The notes under the pieces: model-generated | Told to the model about the DNA's origin: nothing | What the model saw: only the letters and a program-made list of their open reading frames with translations | Database searches by the model: none | Origin: Chelativorans intermedius | GTDB lineage: Bacteria > Pseudomonadota > Alphaproteobacteria > Rhizobiales > Rhizobiaceae | Assembly (NCBI RefSeq): GCF_025398255.1 | Contig: NZ_JAODNW010000022.1 | Span: 1 to 64,000 of the forward strand | Direction: 5' to 3' | Length of the DNA stretch: 64,000 bases | Shown: positions 47,080 through 56,841 of the stretch, piece by piece | Layout: each line of letters opens with the position of its first letter | How positions within the stretch are numbered: the first letter of the stretch is position 1 | Program-made: the position numbers and the translations under genes

Positions 47080-47772
47080 ATGAAGTCTGGGATGAAAAAC
47101 AAATCAGAAGTATTATCCGGTCTGGAGGAACTCAGAGATTCCAGTTCTGACTCCGCGCCCTCGTGGGAGATCCGGCTCGCTTGGGTGCTGCGCTTCCTAA
47201 TATTGGCGACGGCGGCATTTCACCTCTACCAGGGCGCGTTCCTGTACACGCTCCTATGCATGGCAGCGCTAATGATGATGGTCGCGCCGCCTCTTCTCGC
47301 TCACACGAGCCGGCTGAACATCCCCGTCGAGATCGAGCTGTTTGTCCTGTGGTGGCTGGTTACAGACATGACGCTCGGCCGCATGCTAGACCTCTACGAG
47401 GCCATTTTGTTCTATGACAAGTTCCTCCACTTCGGCAATTCGGGCCTGCTCGCTATCCTGTCGTTTCTCGCCATCTACACCCTCAGGATGACTTGCAGAC
47501 TCCAGACCGGCTTCTTTCTGAACCTGTCGGGCATCTTTCTGTTGACGCTTGGTGCCGGTGCGCTCTGGGAGATCCTCGAATTCGCATCCGACGCCTTCTT
47601 CGCGCAGGGCGCACAGGGCTCGCCGGACATGGATCCCCTCGAGGACACGATGTGGGACCTGATCGTAGACGGGCTTGGCGGCCTTCTCGGTGGCCTGCTC
47701 GGCGCATGGTACATGCGGGTGTCAAGACGCAGCGCCGCGCGTTGGAAGAGCTTCATGGCGCTGGTGTCTTGA
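47080..47772 (+). CDS. DUF2238-like integral membrane protein
   Basis: 230 residues, about six helices. Motifs FYDKFLHFGNSGLLAILSF, GALWEILEFASDAFF and DTMWDLIVDGLGGLLGG match DUF2238/YjdF-type membrane proteins, with charged residues (Asp, His, Glu) conserved inside helices. Function unknown. Start codon ATG at 47080 or at 47092. Convergent with the lactate permease. Confidence 0.75.
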   Translation: MKSGMKNKSEVLSGLEELRDSSSDSAPSWEIRLAWVLRFLILATAAFHLYQGAFLYTLLCMAALMMMVAPPLLAHTSRLNIPVEIELFVLWWLVTDMTLGRMLDLYEAILFYDKFLHFGNSGLLAILSFLAIYTLRMTCRLQTGFFLNLSGIFLLTLGAGALWEILEFASDAFFAQGAQGSPDMDPLEDTMWDLIVDGLGGLLGGLLGAWYMRVSRRSAARWKSFMALVS

Positions 47773-47819
47773 TTGGAAGCCGCATCCGGGTCGCTCGCGA
47801 CAGCGCGAACTGGTGTTGG

Positions 47820-49442
47820 TCATAATAGCGACGCAGCGGACCAGGCTATGAGACCGGCGGCCACGCAATAAGCCAGCATCGGCCAAATCGTGAACCGAAT
47901 GATGGAGCCTTCGCGCCCGACCATTTCGACGACCGCGGCGGCTGCAACAACGTTCAGCACGGATATCATGTTGCCCGCGTTCGAGCCCAGCATCTGCGCG
48001 GCGAGAACGATTTCGGCCGGAGTTTCGGTGCGATCGGCAACCGCGAACTGGAAGAGCGCGAACATCAGGTTGCTGAAGGTCGCGCTGCCTGAGAGAAATG
48101 CGCCGAAAGCGCCGACGAACGGTGCCAGCAGGGGCCAGGCAGGCCCGGCACTGTCCGCCGCCAGCATGGCAAGTTCGAGCGGCATGCTTTCGCGCCCGCT
48201 GGCGTTTACGCTTGAGTGAACGAAGATTCGTACCATGGCGACGGCAGCGATGAGCGGCAACGCGGCACGTGCCGTGGCGAGGAACGCCTCGCCTAGCGCG
48301 CCGCCCATGTTTGCAGCCGTGAGCCTATGCAGCGGAATCGTTATCAGTACGACCAAAACGAAGGCCGTCCCTGGAAGGTAGAGAGGGACGAGAGTGGCAT
48401 CTATTTCGGTGCCGAGGATGCTTTCCCAAGTGAACTGAACGCTCTGGAGCCAAGCTCTTAGCGGCAATACCGGAATCCGGGTCACGACAAGAATGCCAGC
48501 GAGCAGGATATAAGGCATCCACGCGAGGCCCAGCCCGACCCCCGCGACAGGCTGTGCCTCCCGCAGTTCCCCGACCGAGGTTCGGTTCATCGGTCGCGGT
48601 GCGATGTAGCTGCTGCGAAGTGCTGCCACCGTGATGAGAAAGCCCGCCAGGCCGCCGACGAGCGAGGGGAACTCCGGCCCGAGCAGGTGCGCTACGGTAA
48701 GGGCGGTCAAGGTGAAGCTGAAGCCAGCCACGAGAGCAAGCCGCCACATGTGCAGCCCTGATCGCCATGTCCTCGCTTCGCCGAAGAACCGCGTATAGAT
48801 CGCCACCAGAACGAGCGGCACGAAGCTGCCGATGAAAACGTCCATGGCAATTGCAGTCACCGCGACCTCGGCTACAAACCCGTCGCGGTACGTGCCAGCG
48901 AGCCCCTGCCCAAGTGCTACCGATGCGCCCACCTGCAGGCCCTCGGTAAGGCCGACCAGGACGGGCGTGCCAATCGCGCCGAAGCTGACGGCGCTGCTGT
49001 CGGCGACGAGCGGCAATACGACCGAAGCGAGTGGCGGAAAGCCCAACGTAACCAGCAGGGGCGCCGCGACGGCGGCGGGTGTACCGAATCCGGCCGCGCC
49101 TTCGAGGAACGAGACGAACAGCCATCCGACGAGTATGATCTGGACGCGGGGATCGGGGCTTACGCTCGCAAAACCGGCTCGGATGCGGGCGAGCGCGCCG
49201 CTTCTCGTCAGCGTCTTCAGGAGTAGAATCGCCCCGAAGACAATCCAGAGAATGGAGGTCGCGACGACCGCACCCTCGATGCCCGCGGCGGCGACATGCC
49301 GGACCGGCACCTGCCAGATTGCGATGCTGACGCCGGCAGTGGCTGCCAGGCTGAGCGGCATGGCCACGCTTGCTGGCCAACGCAGGACGACGAGAAGCAG
49401 CAGAACCGCGATCAGCGGCGTCAGCGCCGCCAGCGTTACCAT
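47820..49442 (-). CDS. lldP: L-lactate permease family transporter
   Basis: 540 residues with about 13 helices. [40 protein letters not shown] and [17 protein letters not shown] are LctP/LldP family signatures. It co-transports lactate or glycolate with protons. The ATG at 49442 overlaps the end of the EamA gene by seven bases; the same frame extends further upstream inside that gene but only as a shadow. It forms the end of the sugar/fermentation run. Confidence 0.9.
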   Translation of the reverse strand: MVTLAALTPLIAVLLLLVVLRWPASVAMPLSLAATAGVSIAIWQVPVRHVAAAGIEGAVVATSILWIVFGAILLLKTLTRSGALARIRAGFASVSPDPRVQIILVGWLFVSFLEGAAGFGTPAAVAAPLLVTLGFPPLASVVLPLVADSSAVSFGAIGTPVLVGLTEGLQVGASVALGQGLAGTYRDGFVAEVAVTAIAMDVFIGSFVPLVLVAIYTRFFGEARTWRSGLHMWRLALVAGFSFTLTALTVAHLLGPEFPSLVGGLAGFLITVAALRSSYIAPRPMNRTSVGELREAQPVAGVGLGLAWMPYILLAGILVVTRIPVLPLRAWLQSVQFTWESILGTEIDATLVPLYLPGTAFVLVVLITIPLHRLTAANMGGALGEAFLATARAALPLIAAVAMVRIFVHSSVNASGRESMPLELAMLAADSAGPAWPLLAPFVGAFGAFLSGSATFSNLMFALFQFAVADRTETPAEIVLAAQMLGSNAGNMISVLNVVAAAAVVEMVGREGSIIRFTIWPMLAYCVAAGLIAWSAASLL

Positions 49443-50344
49443 CGGTCCGCACTTTCCGGGCGAGCACCGGCCAATCCACGGAGCTGCACGAGCAGGATCG
49501 CAAAGATCACCAGCACCGCACCGGCAACCTGGGGCCAGCCAAGCCGCTCTCCGAAGGCTACTGCGCCGATGAACAGCCCGAAGATCGGCACCAGAAAGGT
49601 GAATGCGTTCGCGCGGTTGAGTGCGATCTGACTGAGCGCCGAGAACCAGAGCCAGAACGCCAGCGAGGTGCCGAAAACCGCAAGAGCGACCAGAACGAGA
49701 ACGAAGGACGGAGAAGACCACGTCACCCGACCCCAGTCCTCGGTGGCGGCGGACAGGAGGGCCAGTGGCACCGCCCCGAGCAGGAGCTGGATACCCATCA
49801 CCGCAAGGGCATCCATCCGCGCAGGCAACAGCTTCATGCCGATATTGCCGACCGAGACGCCGGCAGCGGCGAGTGTGATGTAGGCAATGCCGACCCAGTA
49901 GCTCGTTGCAATTCCGGTACCGAGTCCGGGCGCTGCGATGCTGACGATCCCGGCAAAGCCAAGGACGAGTCCGGCCCATCCCCTTCCGGTCAGTCTCTCT
50001 TTCAAAAAGGAATGCGCGAGGACGGCCGCGAGCAAAGGCTGTGCATTCGCGACCACGGTCGCAAGACCCGGCGAGACGAACTCTGCAGCGTGGAACATGC
50101 CGAGGAATCCGAAACCTGTCGATCCCAGGCCGACCAGCGAAAGCACGGCCCAGCTCCTTGCATCGCGAGGCAACGGACGGTGCAGGATGACTGCGATGGC
50201 GAGAAGTACGATTCCCGCGATCCCGGCGCGCATCGTCGCGAAGGCGAGATGAGGAGCGAGATCGAGGCCGATCGTGATCAGCGGGTAACACAAGGCCCAT
50301 AGCAACATTACGGTGACGAGACGGAAGGCGAGGACAACGCTCAC
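49436..50344 (-). CDS. EamA-family (DMT superfamily) transporter
   Basis: 302 residues with ten helices in two EamA repeats (about 5-135 and 150-285; [20 protein letters not shown] ends the first). GTG start with GAGGAG eight bases upstream. Likely exporter of small metabolites or amino acids; substrate unknown. Confidence 0.87.
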   Translation of the reverse strand: MSVVLAFRLVTVMLLWALCYPLITIGLDLAPHLAFATMRAGIAGIVLLAIAVILHRPLPRDARSWAVLSLVGLGSTGFGFLGMFHAAEFVSPGLATVVANAQPLLAAVLAHSFLKERLTGRGWAGLVLGFAGIVSIAAPGLGTGIATSYWVGIAYITLAAAGVSVGNIGMKLLPARMDALAVMGIQLLLGAVPLALLSAATEDWGRVTWSSPSFVLVLVALAVFGTSLAFWLWFSALSQIALNRANAFTFLVPIFGLFIGAVAFGERLGWPQVAGAVLVIFAILLVQLRGLAGARPESADRW

Positions 50345-50407
50345 AACAGCGGCTCCTCAGCGGCGGCGTTCATGCCGGCAGGTCGGATCAGGCTCTTGCA
50401 GCGGGGA

Positions 50408-51721
50408 TCAGTGATCATGGCGTCCCCGGTCCCCACTGGTCCACCCCGTGAGGTAGACGCGCTCGAAGCCGAGGACGGCCAGAATGCAGATGATCGAGAT
50501 CGCCACGATCCACGGATCGGAGCGCAGCTTGACGAGGGTGAACGCGCCAAGCACCAGCGCATCCAGCGCGATGGCCGCTAGCAGCACCCAGCCTCGGGCC
50601 CCAATCTCGTTGCGCAGGCGGCGCCAAACGCCCCAGTGTATCAGCATGTCCATGACGAGGTAGAAGAAGGCTCCAAGTGCCGCGATCCGTCCCAGATCGA
50701 ACAGCACCGTCAGCACGGATGCGGTCACGACAGTGTAGACCAGCGTGTGAGCCTGGATCGGACCGGGCATGCCGAAGTGCCTGTGCGGGACCAACCCCAT
50801 CTCCGTCAGCATCGCCAGCATCCGCGAGACGGCAAAGATGCTCGCGAGCACGCCGGAGGCGGTCGCGACGATGGCAATCGCCACAGTGAAGTAGACTCCA
50901 TAGGAGCCGAACGCAGGTTCGGCCGCGCGGGCAAGCGAATAGTCCCGGGCAGCCACGATCTCCTCCATTGAGAGGCTGGCCCCCACGGCTAACGCCACCA
51001 GAAGATAGAGAACCGTGCAGACCGCGATCGAGAGCACGATGGCTCGTCCCACATTCCTGTGCGGGTCCACGATCTCAGCGCCGCTGTTTGTGATCGTTGT
51101 GAAGCCCTTGAAGGCGAGGATCGAAAGAGCGACGGAAGCCATGAAGCCTGCGACCGGGACTTCTGTAGATCCGGCTCTAGGCTGAAAGTCGAAGCCGCCA
51201 GCCCAGAGAGCCGCGAGCCCGAAGAGTGCGATCCCTCCGACCTTGATCATCGCCATCAGGAACGAGAAGAACCCGACCGAGCGGTTCCCTGAGACGTTGA
51301 CCGCATAGGCGGTCAAGATCAGCGTCACCCCCAATGTCGGCACGAGAAAGCTATCATCTCCAGCCCCGAAGAGTCTTAGCAAATAGCTCGCGAAGGTGCG
51401 CGCGACGAGGCTCTCGCTGATCACCATCGAAAATGCCATCAGAAGCGACAGCGCAGCGGCGATCGCACCGGGTCCGTAGGCCTTTTGCAGGATCATCGCA
51501 ATTCCGCCTGCCGACGGATAAGCGTTGGACATCTTGACGTAGGTGTACGCGCTGAAGCCCGTGACGACGGCCCCGGCGAGGAAAGAAAGCGGGAACCATG
51601 GCCCGGCAAGCTGGGCGATCTGACCGGTGAGCGCAAAGATGCCCGCTCCGATCATCACGCCCGTCCCCATGGAAATGCCGCCGATCAGACTGATGCTGTT
51701 CGGCTGATACTGTCCTTTCAT
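50408..51721 (-). CDS. APC-family amino acid permease
   Basis: 437 residues, about 12 helices. The first helix GGISMGTGVMIGAGIFALTG has the glycine-rich unwound segment of APC transporters; EIVDPHRNVGRAIVLSI is also typical. Ribosome site GGGAGG. Substrate unknown. Confidence 0.88.
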   Translation of the reverse strand: MKGQYQPNSISLIGGISMGTGVMIGAGIFALTGQIAQLAGPWFPLSFLAGAVVTGFSAYTYVKMSNAYPSAGGIAMILQKAYGPGAIAAALSLLMAFSMVISESLVARTFASYLLRLFGAGDDSFLVPTLGVTLILTAYAVNVSGNRSVGFFSFLMAMIKVGGIALFGLAALWAGGFDFQPRAGSTEVPVAGFMASVALSILAFKGFTTITNSGAEIVDPHRNVGRAIVLSIAVCTVLYLLVALAVGASLSMEEIVAARDYSLARAAEPAFGSYGVYFTVAIAIVATASGVLASIFAVSRMLAMLTEMGLVPHRHFGMPGPIQAHTLVYTVVTASVLTVLFDLGRIAALGAFFYLVMDMLIHWGVWRRLRNEIGARGWVLLAAIALDALVLGAFTLVKLRSDPWIVAISIICILAVLGFERVYLTGWTSGDRGRHDH

Positions 51722-51770
51722 GCCCGGCGCCTCCCAAAGCTCCGACGGGAAATGAGGTTCCCGAAGCGTG

Positions 51771-53006
51771 TCATCGTGACGGTCCTCGCTCCTTGGCGGT
51801 TGGCCGTAGCACTGCGCGCAGGGCCATTGGCATTAGCATCGTGGTGAGAACCGCGGTGATCACCAGGGCAGAAAAGAGACTGCCGACGAGGATGTCTGGC
51901 TGGGCGAACAGCCCGGCCTCGAGTGCAATACTGGCAACAACCAGCTCGACGGCGCCGCGACCGCTCATACCGACTCCGACGGCCGTCGCCTCCCGGGCCG
52001 ACAGTCCCGCCAGCCGCGCCGGCACGCCGGCTCCGACCAACTTGCCAAGGAAGGCGACCACCAGAAGGAGCGTCAGGAACAGCGGCACCGCCGTTACCGC
52101 TCCGAGATCCAGGCGAACGCCGATCGAGGCGAAGAAGAGCGGCGCAAGGAGTCCATTCGTCAGGTCCGCCATGCTCGCCTTGACGGAAGCATACCCCTCA
52201 TCGCCGACGGCGTCGGGATCGAAGAACAGGCCAGCCATAAACGGACCGAGAATGAAGTCCATGCCGAGAGCCTCCGCCAGCAAGGCATAGGCCAGCGCGA
52301 TCACTACCAGGGCACTGAAAAGCGGCGCCGGAACAGGCAGGCGCGCGGCCCATCTGTAGAAGGCCGGCTCGAGGAGCATGCCCGCGCCAACGGTCAGGGC
52401 GAAGAAAAGGCCCACCTGTCCGATGAGCTTCAGCATCGTGCTGGCATTCGGCACGCTGCCCGTTTCCATAACGCTCAACACCACCGCAAGCAGGACAAGA
52501 CCGATTACATCGTCGAGCACTGCCGCCGAGACGATCATCTCCCCGACTCGCCGATGCAAAAGCCGCAGTTCCATGAGGATCTTCACCGCGACCGGAACGG
52601 CGGAGATGCAAAGCGCCACGCCGACCAGGAGGGCCTGCGCAAGCTTGAGCGGCGTGTCGGGGAGAAACGCCCATGCGAGGGCGAAACCGCCTGCCAAGGG
52701 CACGATCACGCCGCCGAACGCTACTCCCAGCGCGGCGCCGGATTGGGCTGCAATTTCCCGTGGCCGCATTTCGATACCAGCGAGCAGCAGCACGGCGAAG
52801 ATCCCGAACTCGGCCGCGATCTCGAGGAAGGGGCTGTCCGGCAGTGCAACGAGAAGCGGCGGCGCGAAAGGCAGGACCGCGAGCGGCAGCAGGACGATGC
52901 CGGCAGCGATCTCGCCCATCGAGGCCGGCTGTCCGACCTTCTCGAACAGCGCACCACCAAGTCTTGTGAGCATGAGAAGCAGAATGAGGTGCAGTGCATG
53001 TTCCAT
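51771..53006 (-). CDS. cation:proton antiporter, CPA2 family
   Basis: 411 residues, about 12 helices, no cytosolic TrkA-type domain. SAAVLDDVIGLVLLAVVLS has the paired aspartates of CPA2 exchangers, and GMSGRGAVELVVASIALEAG is a family signature. It exchanges Na+ or K+ for H+. Lies 43 bases after the glucan phosphorylase gene, same direction. Confidence 0.88.
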   Translation of the reverse strand: MEHALHLILLLMLTRLGGALFEKVGQPASMGEIAAGIVLLPLAVLPFAPPLLVALPDSPFLEIAAEFGIFAVLLLAGIEMRPREIAAQSGAALGVAFGGVIVPLAGGFALAWAFLPDTPLKLAQALLVGVALCISAVPVAVKILMELRLLHRRVGEMIVSAAVLDDVIGLVLLAVVLSVMETGSVPNASTMLKLIGQVGLFFALTVGAGMLLEPAFYRWAARLPVPAPLFSALVVIALAYALLAEALGMDFILGPFMAGLFFDPDAVGDEGYASVKASMADLTNGLLAPLFFASIGVRLDLGAVTAVPLFLTLLLVVAFLGKLVGAGVPARLAGLSAREATAVGVGMSGRGAVELVVASIALEAGLFAQPDILVGSLFSALVITAVLTTMLMPMALRAVLRPTAKERGPSR

Positions 53007-53048
53007 TCCGGGGACCAGGTTGCTCGCGTTGTCGTGTCGCCGATGCCT

Positions 53049-54743
53049 TCACCGAAGGTAGGCCTCGCAGGCATAGCGGCGCATCATGCGCTGACTGTTG
53101 AACCGCGGAGCGATCTTGCTGATCGCCTGCTTCATCATCCAGGTCCAGCGAACGGGATCGTCGTACCAGAGCGGCAGGACCGCGCGCTCCAGCTTGTCGT
53201 AGAGCTCCTGCGCGTCGTCCTCGTGCCGGAGGTCGTTGCCGCCGACAGCCCACCCGGTGACGCCCTCGATGCAGGCCTCGATCCACCACCCGTCGAGAAC
53301 GCTCAGGTTGAGCCCTCCGTTCACAGCCGCCTTCATACCGCTCGTCCCTGAGGCCTCCATCGGCGGCAGTGGCGTGTTGAGCCAGACGTCGGCGCCGGCG
53401 ACCATGACCTTGGCTAGCGTCATGTCGTAGCCTGGCAGGAACGCTAGCGGCACCTCCCCTTGCATGTCGGCAGTCACGCGATGGATGTGTTGGATCAGCG
53501 CCTTGCCGCTTTCGTCCCTCGGGTGTGCCTTGCCCGCCATGACGAGTTGGAACGGCCGAGCACCGTGGATCGCCCGCAGCCGCGCGAGGTCGGCGAAGAT
53601 GAGATCGGGTCGCTTGTAGCCCGTCATCCGGCGGGCGAAGGCAACAACCGGCAGGTCGGCGCGGAGCTCGACCCCGGTGCGGGCACGTACCTCGGCGACG
53701 AGATCCGCCTTCGCCGCGTCATGTGCGGCACGGATCTCGGCGTCGTCGAGCGTGTCGGCGATGGCAAGCTGCTCGGGGTCGTGACCCCAAGCCGGTGCGA
53801 TCCGCTGGAACAGCGCCGCCATCGCCGGGTGCGTCCAGGTCGGAACATGGACGCCGTTCGTCACCGCCCGGATCGTGTAGCCCGGGAACATCTGCCGCGT
53901 CGTCTCGGCGTGGCGCAGCGCCACGCCATTGACGAAACCGCTGAGGTTGAGCGCGAGACGCGTCATATTGAGCCGGTCCTCGCCGCCAAGCAGGCGCAGC
54001 TGGCTGACCGGGATCAGCCGATCGAGCTGCCGCTCGACGAGGTCGTAGGCGAAGTGGTCGTGCCCTGCCTCGACCGGGGTGTGGGTAGTGAAGACGCAGA
54101 CCTCGCGCACCCGGTCGTCATCGTAGTCGAGCACATCGCCCGTCGCAACGCGCCGCGTCCGGGGGTGCCGGCGCAGAAGCGCAGCAGTCAGCAGCGCCGC
54201 GTGGCCCTCGTTCATGTGATAGGTCTCGATCTCGAAGCCGAGCGCCTGCAGCAACATCTCCCCGCCGATGCCGAGCACGATCTCCTGCCTGAGCCGCCAT
54301 GCATTGTCGCCGCCGTAGAGCCGGTCGGTGATGCCGCGGTCTTCGGGCGCGTTCTGCTCAAGCCGAGTGTCGAGCAGCAGCACCGGCACCGAATGGCCGA
54401 CCGGACATGTCAGCACGTAGAGCCACGGCCTGATCCAGACCTGCCGGCCCTCGATCGGCACTGCGACCATCGCTCCGAGCGGCGTCGCCCATTCCGCCGG
54501 ATCCCATGGATCGGAATGGTCGACCTGCCGACCCTCGGCATCGATCTCCTGGCGCAGGTAACCCTCGCGGCTGACGAGCGTCACGAACACCACCGGCACG
54601 TCGAGGTCGGCCGCCGAGCGTGCAGTGTCGCCGGCGAGGACGCCGAGGCCGCCTGAGTAGGTGTGGATATCGGGGCGCAGCGCTATCTCCATCGAAAAAT
54701 AGGCGATGCGGGACCGCGCCAGGAACGGGTCGATGGCCGCCAT
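53049..54743 (-). CDS. glgP: alpha-glucan phosphorylase (GT35, short bacterial/archaeal type)
   Basis: 564 residues, shorter than the 800 or so of classical glycogen phosphorylase. YFSMEIALRPDIHTYSGGLG is the N-terminal signature; YHMNEGHAALL and SGTSGMKAAVNGGLNLS (the lysine is the expected pyridoxal-phosphate site) form the active centre. It releases glucose 1-phosphate from storage glucan. Three bases separate it from the GAPDH gene. Confidence 0.92.
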   Translation of the reverse strand: MAAIDPFLARSRIAYFSMEIALRPDIHTYSGGLGVLAGDTARSAADLDVPVVFVTLVSREGYLRQEIDAEGRQVDHSDPWDPAEWATPLGAMVAVPIEGRQVWIRPWLYVLTCPVGHSVPVLLLDTRLEQNAPEDRGITDRLYGGDNAWRLRQEIVLGIGGEMLLQALGFEIETYHMNEGHAALLTAALLRRHPRTRRVATGDVLDYDDDRVREVCVFTTHTPVEAGHDHFAYDLVERQLDRLIPVSQLRLLGGEDRLNMTRLALNLSGFVNGVALRHAETTRQMFPGYTIRAVTNGVHVPTWTHPAMAALFQRIAPAWGHDPEQLAIADTLDDAEIRAAHDAAKADLVAEVRARTGVELRADLPVVAFARRMTGYKRPDLIFADLARLRAIHGARPFQLVMAGKAHPRDESGKALIQHIHRVTADMQGEVPLAFLPGYDMTLAKVMVAGADVWLNTPLPPMEASGTSGMKAAVNGGLNLSVLDGWWIEACIEGVTGWAVGGNDLRHEDDAQELYDKLERAVLPLWYDDPVRWTWMMKQAISKIAPRFNSQRMMRRYACEAYLR

Positions 54744-54745
54744 GC

Positions 54746-55801
54746 TCAGCCCCGCCCCAGCGCTTTGGCCACCGTGCCGATTCCTAGGGAGCGGTTTGTC
54801 GCGGCGATCGAGCGTGCGGCGTCGCGTTCCCGCCCGGTCAGGGCGCGGATCGCATCGATGGTCTCGGGGATTACAATCGCTTGGTTGTCGACCATGTAAG
54901 CGTAAAAGAGCTCGTCACCCTCGACCTTCAGCATGTCGGCCCAAAGCGCCACCTCGTAGAGGTTGTCGTGCGGACGCCCGAGATCAGCCATCATCTCCTT
55001 GACCGCGTTGATCGCCGAAAGGCCATCGCCGATCTCGATCAGCGCGATCCGCGACGAGGCGCGGAAGGCCTCGAGCACTTCCTCCTTGCTCGCCTCGCGG
55101 GTCAGCTGGACCGTCCAGTAGTGCAGGTGCGCCAGCGTCTCGGGAACCTTGACCGCCATCGTGACGACGTCGAGCTCGGGGTCGACACTCTGCGCGTCGG
55201 GGCCTTGGTGGCTCGGAATCTCGGGCTCGGGGACTAGCGTGTTCATGATGCCGCCGAGATGGCTCTCCCACGGGTCTGTCGCCCGCCTGAGCAGTGTGCC
55301 GCGGGCGCGGCGCAGGAGGCCCGCCTGCTTCAGCGCCGACAGCGTGCGGACCGTCGATGTCGTGTTGCACGAGACGACGCGGGTGCAGTCCCGCCCGACG
55401 GCGCTTTGGTAGTTCGACTCGGCGACGAAGGAGTGGCCGGTCACTTCATGCTTTTCGCCACCCTGCAGGATGAACTTCGTCCCCCTTTGCCGATAGATCT
55501 CGACGTTTCTCGCGGCGACCTTCTTCGGCGTGCAGTCGACGATCACGTCAGCGGTCCCGAGCAGGTCGTCGAGGGTGCCGGAGAGATCGAGCCCTGCCTC
55601 CCTCATCGAAGCGCCCCGGTCCTCGGCGGAAGCGTAGAGGAGAAAGCCCTTGCGCGCCGCCATCCTGAGGCGCCAGTCGGCTGTGATGTCGGCGACACCG
55701 GCGATCTCCATGTCCTCCTGTGCCGCGACCGCATCGGCAACGCGCTTGCCGATGACGCCGTAGCCGTTCACCGCAACTCGGATCCTCGATTGTTCGGCCA
55801 T
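54746..55801 (-). CDS. gap: type II (archaeal-type) glyceraldehyde-3-phosphate dehydrogenase
   Basis: 351 residues. NAD(P)-binding start RVAVNGYGVIGKRVADAV, catalytic Cys145 in VVSCNTTSTVRTL, and HLGGIMNTLVPEPEIPSHQG are archaeal GAPDH features, unlike the bacterial SCTTN form. It oxidises glyceraldehyde 3-phosphate to 1,3-bisphosphoglycerate. AAGGAG sits eight bases before the ATG at 55801; the GTG at 55810 would be too close to it. Confidence 0.92.
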   Translation of the reverse strand: MAEQSRIRVAVNGYGVIGKRVADAVAAQEDMEIAGVADITADWRLRMAARKGFLLYASAEDRGASMREAGLDLSGTLDDLLGTADVIVDCTPKKVAARNVEIYRQRGTKFILQGGEKHEVTGHSFVAESNYQSAVGRDCTRVVSCNTTSTVRTLSALKQAGLLRRARGTLLRRATDPWESHLGGIMNTLVPEPEIPSHQGPDAQSVDPELDVVTMAVKVPETLAHLHYWTVQLTREASKEEVLEAFRASSRIALIEIGDGLSAINAVKEMMADLGRPHDNLYEVALWADMLKVEGDELFYAYMVDNQAIVIPETIDAIRALTGRERDAARSIAATNRSLGIGTVAKALGRG

Positions 55802-55806
55802 GATGT

Positions 55807-56841
55807 TCACTCCTTGCTGTTCGGGTTGCTCACGACCGGCGCCACCACCAGGTTCTGCGGCCGGCCCTCGGCGAAGGCGCGGATGTTCTCGACCGTGGTC
55901 TCGGCGATCCGCTGGACCGCCTCGCGCGTGTTGAATGCGCTGTGCGGCGTGATGACCACGTTCCGCATGCGCAGAAGCACGTGGTTCGCGACGAGATTGC
56001 GGAGGTCGTGCTGCTCGCAGTAGATCGAGCAGATCAGCTCCGCCTCCTCGCGGATGAGCGGCTCGTCGGGTAATACGTCGAGACCGGCCGCCGCCACCTT
56101 GCCGCTGTTCAGCGCCTGGATCAGAGCCCGCGTGTCGATGAGGTCGCCCCGCGCGGTGTTGATCACGACGACACCGTCCTTCATCTTCGCGAAAGTGCGC
56201 GCCGACAGCATGTGCCGGGTCTCGGGCAGCGACGGCACGTTGAGGCTGATGACGTCGGCCTCGGCGTAGAGCGTGGGCAGGTCGGTGTAGTGGAACCCAA
56301 GCTCGGCCGCCAGCCGTGGCTCCGCGCGGACGTCGTGGGCGAGCACCCGCATCTGAAAGCCGCGTGCGATGCGGATGACGTGCTGGCCGATCCTTCCCGT
56401 GCCGATCACGCCCAGCGTCTTGCCGGCGAGGTCGAAGCCCTGCAGTCCCTCGGGCGAGAAGTGGCCGCGCTGCGCCCGCTCCATCGCCTCGGGCATGCGG
56501 TGGCTGATGGCGAGGAGCAAGGCGAACACGTGCTCGGCCACTGTGTTCTCGCCGTAGCTTGGGACGTTCGCCACCGCGATCCCGTGCAATGCACAGTAAT
56601 CGATGTCGATGTGGTCGAATCCGGTCGAGCGGGTGGCGATCAGCCGCAGCAGCGGCATCTGCTCCAGCACGGTCCGATCGAGGCGAGAGAAGATGAAGGT
56701 CGAGACGATCTCGGCGTCCGCATGCGCTTGCGCAGTCTCGTGGTCGAGCGCACGCTCGACGTGAACGATCTGTTGGCCGTCCGTCAGGGGCTCAAAGGTA
56801 GCAATTTCGCGCGGCTCCGCCTCAAACAGAACGATCTTCAT
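55807..56841 (-). CDS. D-2-hydroxyacid dehydrogenase (D-lactate dehydrogenase-like)
   Basis: 344 residues. Rossmann motif GVIGTGRIGQHV, catalytic Arg in INTARGDLID, Glu in DEPLI and His in VITPHSAFN. The overall pattern (STGFDHIDIDYCALHGIAVA) resembles LdhA-type enzymes that reduce pyruvate to D-lactate. ATG overlaps the stop of the GH65 gene (ATGA). Together with GAPDH and the lactate permease it suggests lactate as an end product. Confidence 0.88.
   Translation of the reverse strand: MKIVLFEAEPREIATFEPLTDGQQIVHVERALDHETAQAHADAEIVSTFIFSRLDRTVLEQMPLLRLIATRSTGFDHIDIDYCALHGIAVANVPSYGENTVAEHVFALLLAISHRMPEAMERAQRGHFSPEGLQGFDLAGKTLGVIGTGRIGQHVIRIARGFQMRVLAHDVRAEPRLAAELGFHYTDLPTLYAEADVISLNVPSLPETRHMLSARTFAKMKDGVVVINTARGDLIDTRALIQALNSGKVAAAGLDVLPDEPLIREEAELICSIYCEQHDLRNLVANHVLLRMRNVVITPHSAFNTREAVQRIAETTVENIRAFAEGRPQNLVVAPVVSNPNSKE

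Noticed and set aside
46992-47153. 53-codon open frame before the DUF2238-like gene
   Set aside because: Overlaps the start of a better supported gene, and no feature distinguishes it from chance.
49443-50300. 5' extension of the lactate permease frame
   Set aside because: The extension lies inside the EamA gene in another frame and its product is Arg-rich; the permease N-terminus begins naturally at the ATG at 49442.
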